A stretch of DNA of 12,797 bases, from positions 1-12,797 of the forward strand of contig CAYUEX010000054.1 in the NCBI GenBank assembly GCA_964443855.1, written 5' to 3'. This document shows positions 12,753-12,797 of the stretch, in pieces. The position numbers and the translations under genes were made by a program. Every line of letters begins with the position of its first letter. The stretch's first letter is position 1. A model generated the notes under the pieces. The model did no database searches, had not been told where the DNA came from, and worked only from the letters and a program-made list of their open reading frames with translations. The DNA comes from JACGMN01 sp964443855 (lineage in GTDB: Archaea > Halobacteriota > Syntropharchaeia > Alkanophagales > Methanospirareceae).

Positions 12753-12797
12753 TTAGCCACCTAGCCTCGCCCTCAACATCTGAAAGCTGTTGAGCCC
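12753..12797 (-). CDS. Possible C-terminal codons of a gene beyond the right edge
   Basis: On the minus strand one frame reads GLNSFQMLRARLGG and then TAA (12753-12755), with codon use like the other genes here. A second minus frame is also open for 33 codons to 12694, so the choice is uncertain. A 7-bp hairpin (CTCAACA 12772-12778 with TGTTGAG 12788-12794) occupies the same bases. Too little is visible to name a product. Confidence 0.22.
   Translation of the reverse strand, partial: GLNSFQMLRARLGG

Noticed and set aside
12772..12794. Hairpin CTCAACA/TGTTGAG at the right edge as the start of an RNA gene
   Set aside because: Only 45 bp are visible, no tRNA, SRP or RNase P signature can be seen, and the same bases can be read as coding on the minus strand.
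1..12797. CRISPR arrays, tRNA or rRNA genes, insertion-sequence transposases
   Set aside because: No regularly spaced repeats, no tRNA-like cloverleaf or rRNA segment, and no transposase or integrase motif was found on either strand.

Overview
The window looks like a chromosomal segment of an uncultured, probably euryarchaeal, anaerobe with mid-range base composition. The archaeal signs are a two-subunit ADP-forming acyl-CoA synthetase beside a 2-oxoacid:ferredoxin oxidoreductase subunit, TATA-type boxes placed for short-leader or leaderless transcripts, a HicB-before-HicA module and a short ArsR-type regulator. Taxonomy beyond that is inference; alkane/methane-oxidising or peptide-fermenting archaea fit the gene content.

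Region 1 (1-3639, + strand) is a catabolic cluster: the C-terminus of a 2-oxoacid:ferredoxin oxidoreductase beta subunit, overlapping alpha and then beta subunits of ADP-forming acyl-CoA synthetase, then a Glu/Leu/Phe/Val-type amino acid dehydrogenase with its own likely promoter. Read together, an amino acid is deaminated to a 2-oxoacid, oxidised to acyl-CoA with reduction of ferredoxin, and the thioester is cashed in as ATP. The dehydrogenase lacks both residues that normally hold glutamate, so a branched-chain amino acid is a better substrate guess.

Region 2 (about 3690-6165) is a distinctly AT-rich restriction-modification island. It has an Eco29kI-like GIY-YIG endonuclease on +, converging with a 6-bp overlap on an amino (N4C/N6A-type) DNA methyltransferase on -, and an AbrB-fold protein translationally coupled upstream of the methyltransferase. 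A perfect inverted repeat sits over the putative abrB promoter. Related imperfect repeats, the left one able to form a long hairpin, lie just outside the island on both sides.

Region 3 (6242-7179) is a hicBA toxin-antitoxin module enclosed by two same-orientation copies of a 174-bp segment. One copy is the true 3' end of the acyl-CoA synthetase gene; the other is a decayed fragment with a premature stop. This is the footprint of an insertion or duplication at the end of a metabolic gene.

Region 4 (7006-10397) holds an AMP-forming medium/branched-chain-type acyl-CoA synthetase and a PLP-dependent Cys/Met-metabolism enzyme (both -), then a divergent small single-span membrane protein (+).

Region 5 (10408-12797, mostly -) holds an ArsR-type winged-helix regulator, a 480-bp stretch without a convincing gene, and a two-gene unit of a CaCA-family cation exchanger followed by an SCP2-like lipid-binding protein. 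A few codons of a possible further gene lie at the right edge.
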